Shown: one piece after another, positions 5,824-5,895 of the stretch
How the letters are laid out: the number at the start of each line of letters is the position of its first letter
Position numbering within the stretch: the stretch's first letter is position 1
Assembly (NCBI GenBank): GCA_002491565.1
Contig: DKWE01000037.1
Coordinates: forward strand, 1 to 5,895
Length of the DNA: 5,895 nt
Source: Lachnospiraceae bacterium UBA7160
GTDB lineage: Bacteria > Bacillota > Clostridia > Lachnospirales > Lachnospiraceae
Reading direction: 5' to 3'
Notes under the pieces: model-generated
Told to the model about the DNA's origin: nothing
Database searches by the model: none
What the model saw: the letters and a program-made list of their open reading frames with translations, nothing else
Position numbers and translations under genes: made by a program

Positions 5824-5832
5824 ATTATAACA
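5824..5832 (-). promoter_or_regulatory. Extended -10 promoter candidate reading toward the sigma gene
   Basis: Read leftward the sequence is TGTTATAAT, a perfect TATAAT with the extended TGn element, which can work without a -35. No good -35 is seen 16-18 bases upstream. The start would be near 5817, giving the sigma mRNA a leader of about 395 bases that includes the 11-bp stem and the 36-bp repeats. It opposes the rightward promoter at 5783-5811. Confidence 0.4.
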
Positions 5833-5895
5833 GTTATGATCCTAAACTAACATGCCTGCTTTGCCGGCACTACTACGCATGAAAGTCGATTGCTC

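Larger units (their letters stand above)
5423..5895. other. Structured 473-base region upstream of the sigma gene, no convincing gene
   Basis: This stretch runs from the sigma start to the window edge. It holds the AAAGGAG ribosome site (5429-5435), a near-palindrome centred on AACCGGTT (5447-5458), a CTTATAAG box (5470-5477), the 36-bp tandem repeats, an 11-bp stem (5711-5753), an A/T-rich stretch with two opposed promoters (5783-5832), and 50 bases of unassigned sequence at the right edge containing GCCGGC. Frames of 71-77 codons stay open on both strands through the repeat, but they lack a good start with a ribosome site. Both differences between repeat copies 1 and 2 change the amino acid in either frame, so there is no sign of coding selection. 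Confidence 0.6.

Overview
The window looks like a Firmicutes/Clostridia chromosome segment, most likely from a Lachnospiraceae-type gut anaerobe. The reasons are AGGAG-type ribosome binding sites, a CwlD-like cell-wall amidase, an ECF sigma factor paired with a membrane-anchored beta-propeller protein, and GC content that looks slightly above 50% by eye. This placement is an inference; there is no rRNA or other marker gene here.

Layout. Positions 1-231 are intergenic: a strong bulged hairpin inside a probable dispersed intergenic repeat, then a candidate promoter. Two rightward genes follow. The first (232-1218) is a membrane-anchored N-acetylmuramoyl-L-alanine amidase whose stalk contains tandem 48-bp repeats. 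The second (1369-2301) is an NYN (PIN-like) putative ribonuclease with two C-terminal OST-HTH/LOTUS-like modules; it has its own sigma-A-like promoter and a rho-independent-type terminator. These converge on a leftward pair: an ECF-type sigma factor (5422 to 4922) and, 211 bases downstream, a 764-residue protein (4710 to 2416) with one transmembrane helix and a large extracellular beta-propeller.

The 473 bases upstream of the sigma gene (5423-5895) hold no convincing gene but much structure: a near-palindrome close to the start codon, a three-copy 36-bp tandem repeat, an 11-bp stem that is continuous only as leftward RNA, and two face-to-face promoter-like sites whose predicted start points coincide.

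Functional reading. The sigma/propeller pair resembles a trans-envelope signalling module in which the propeller protein could sense an outside ligand and control the sigma factor through its short cytoplasmic N-terminus. That is inferred from gene order and topology, not shown. The amidase acts on peptidoglycan and may be sporulation-linked; the NYN-LOTUS protein probably acts on RNA. No direct link between the two gene pairs is visible.
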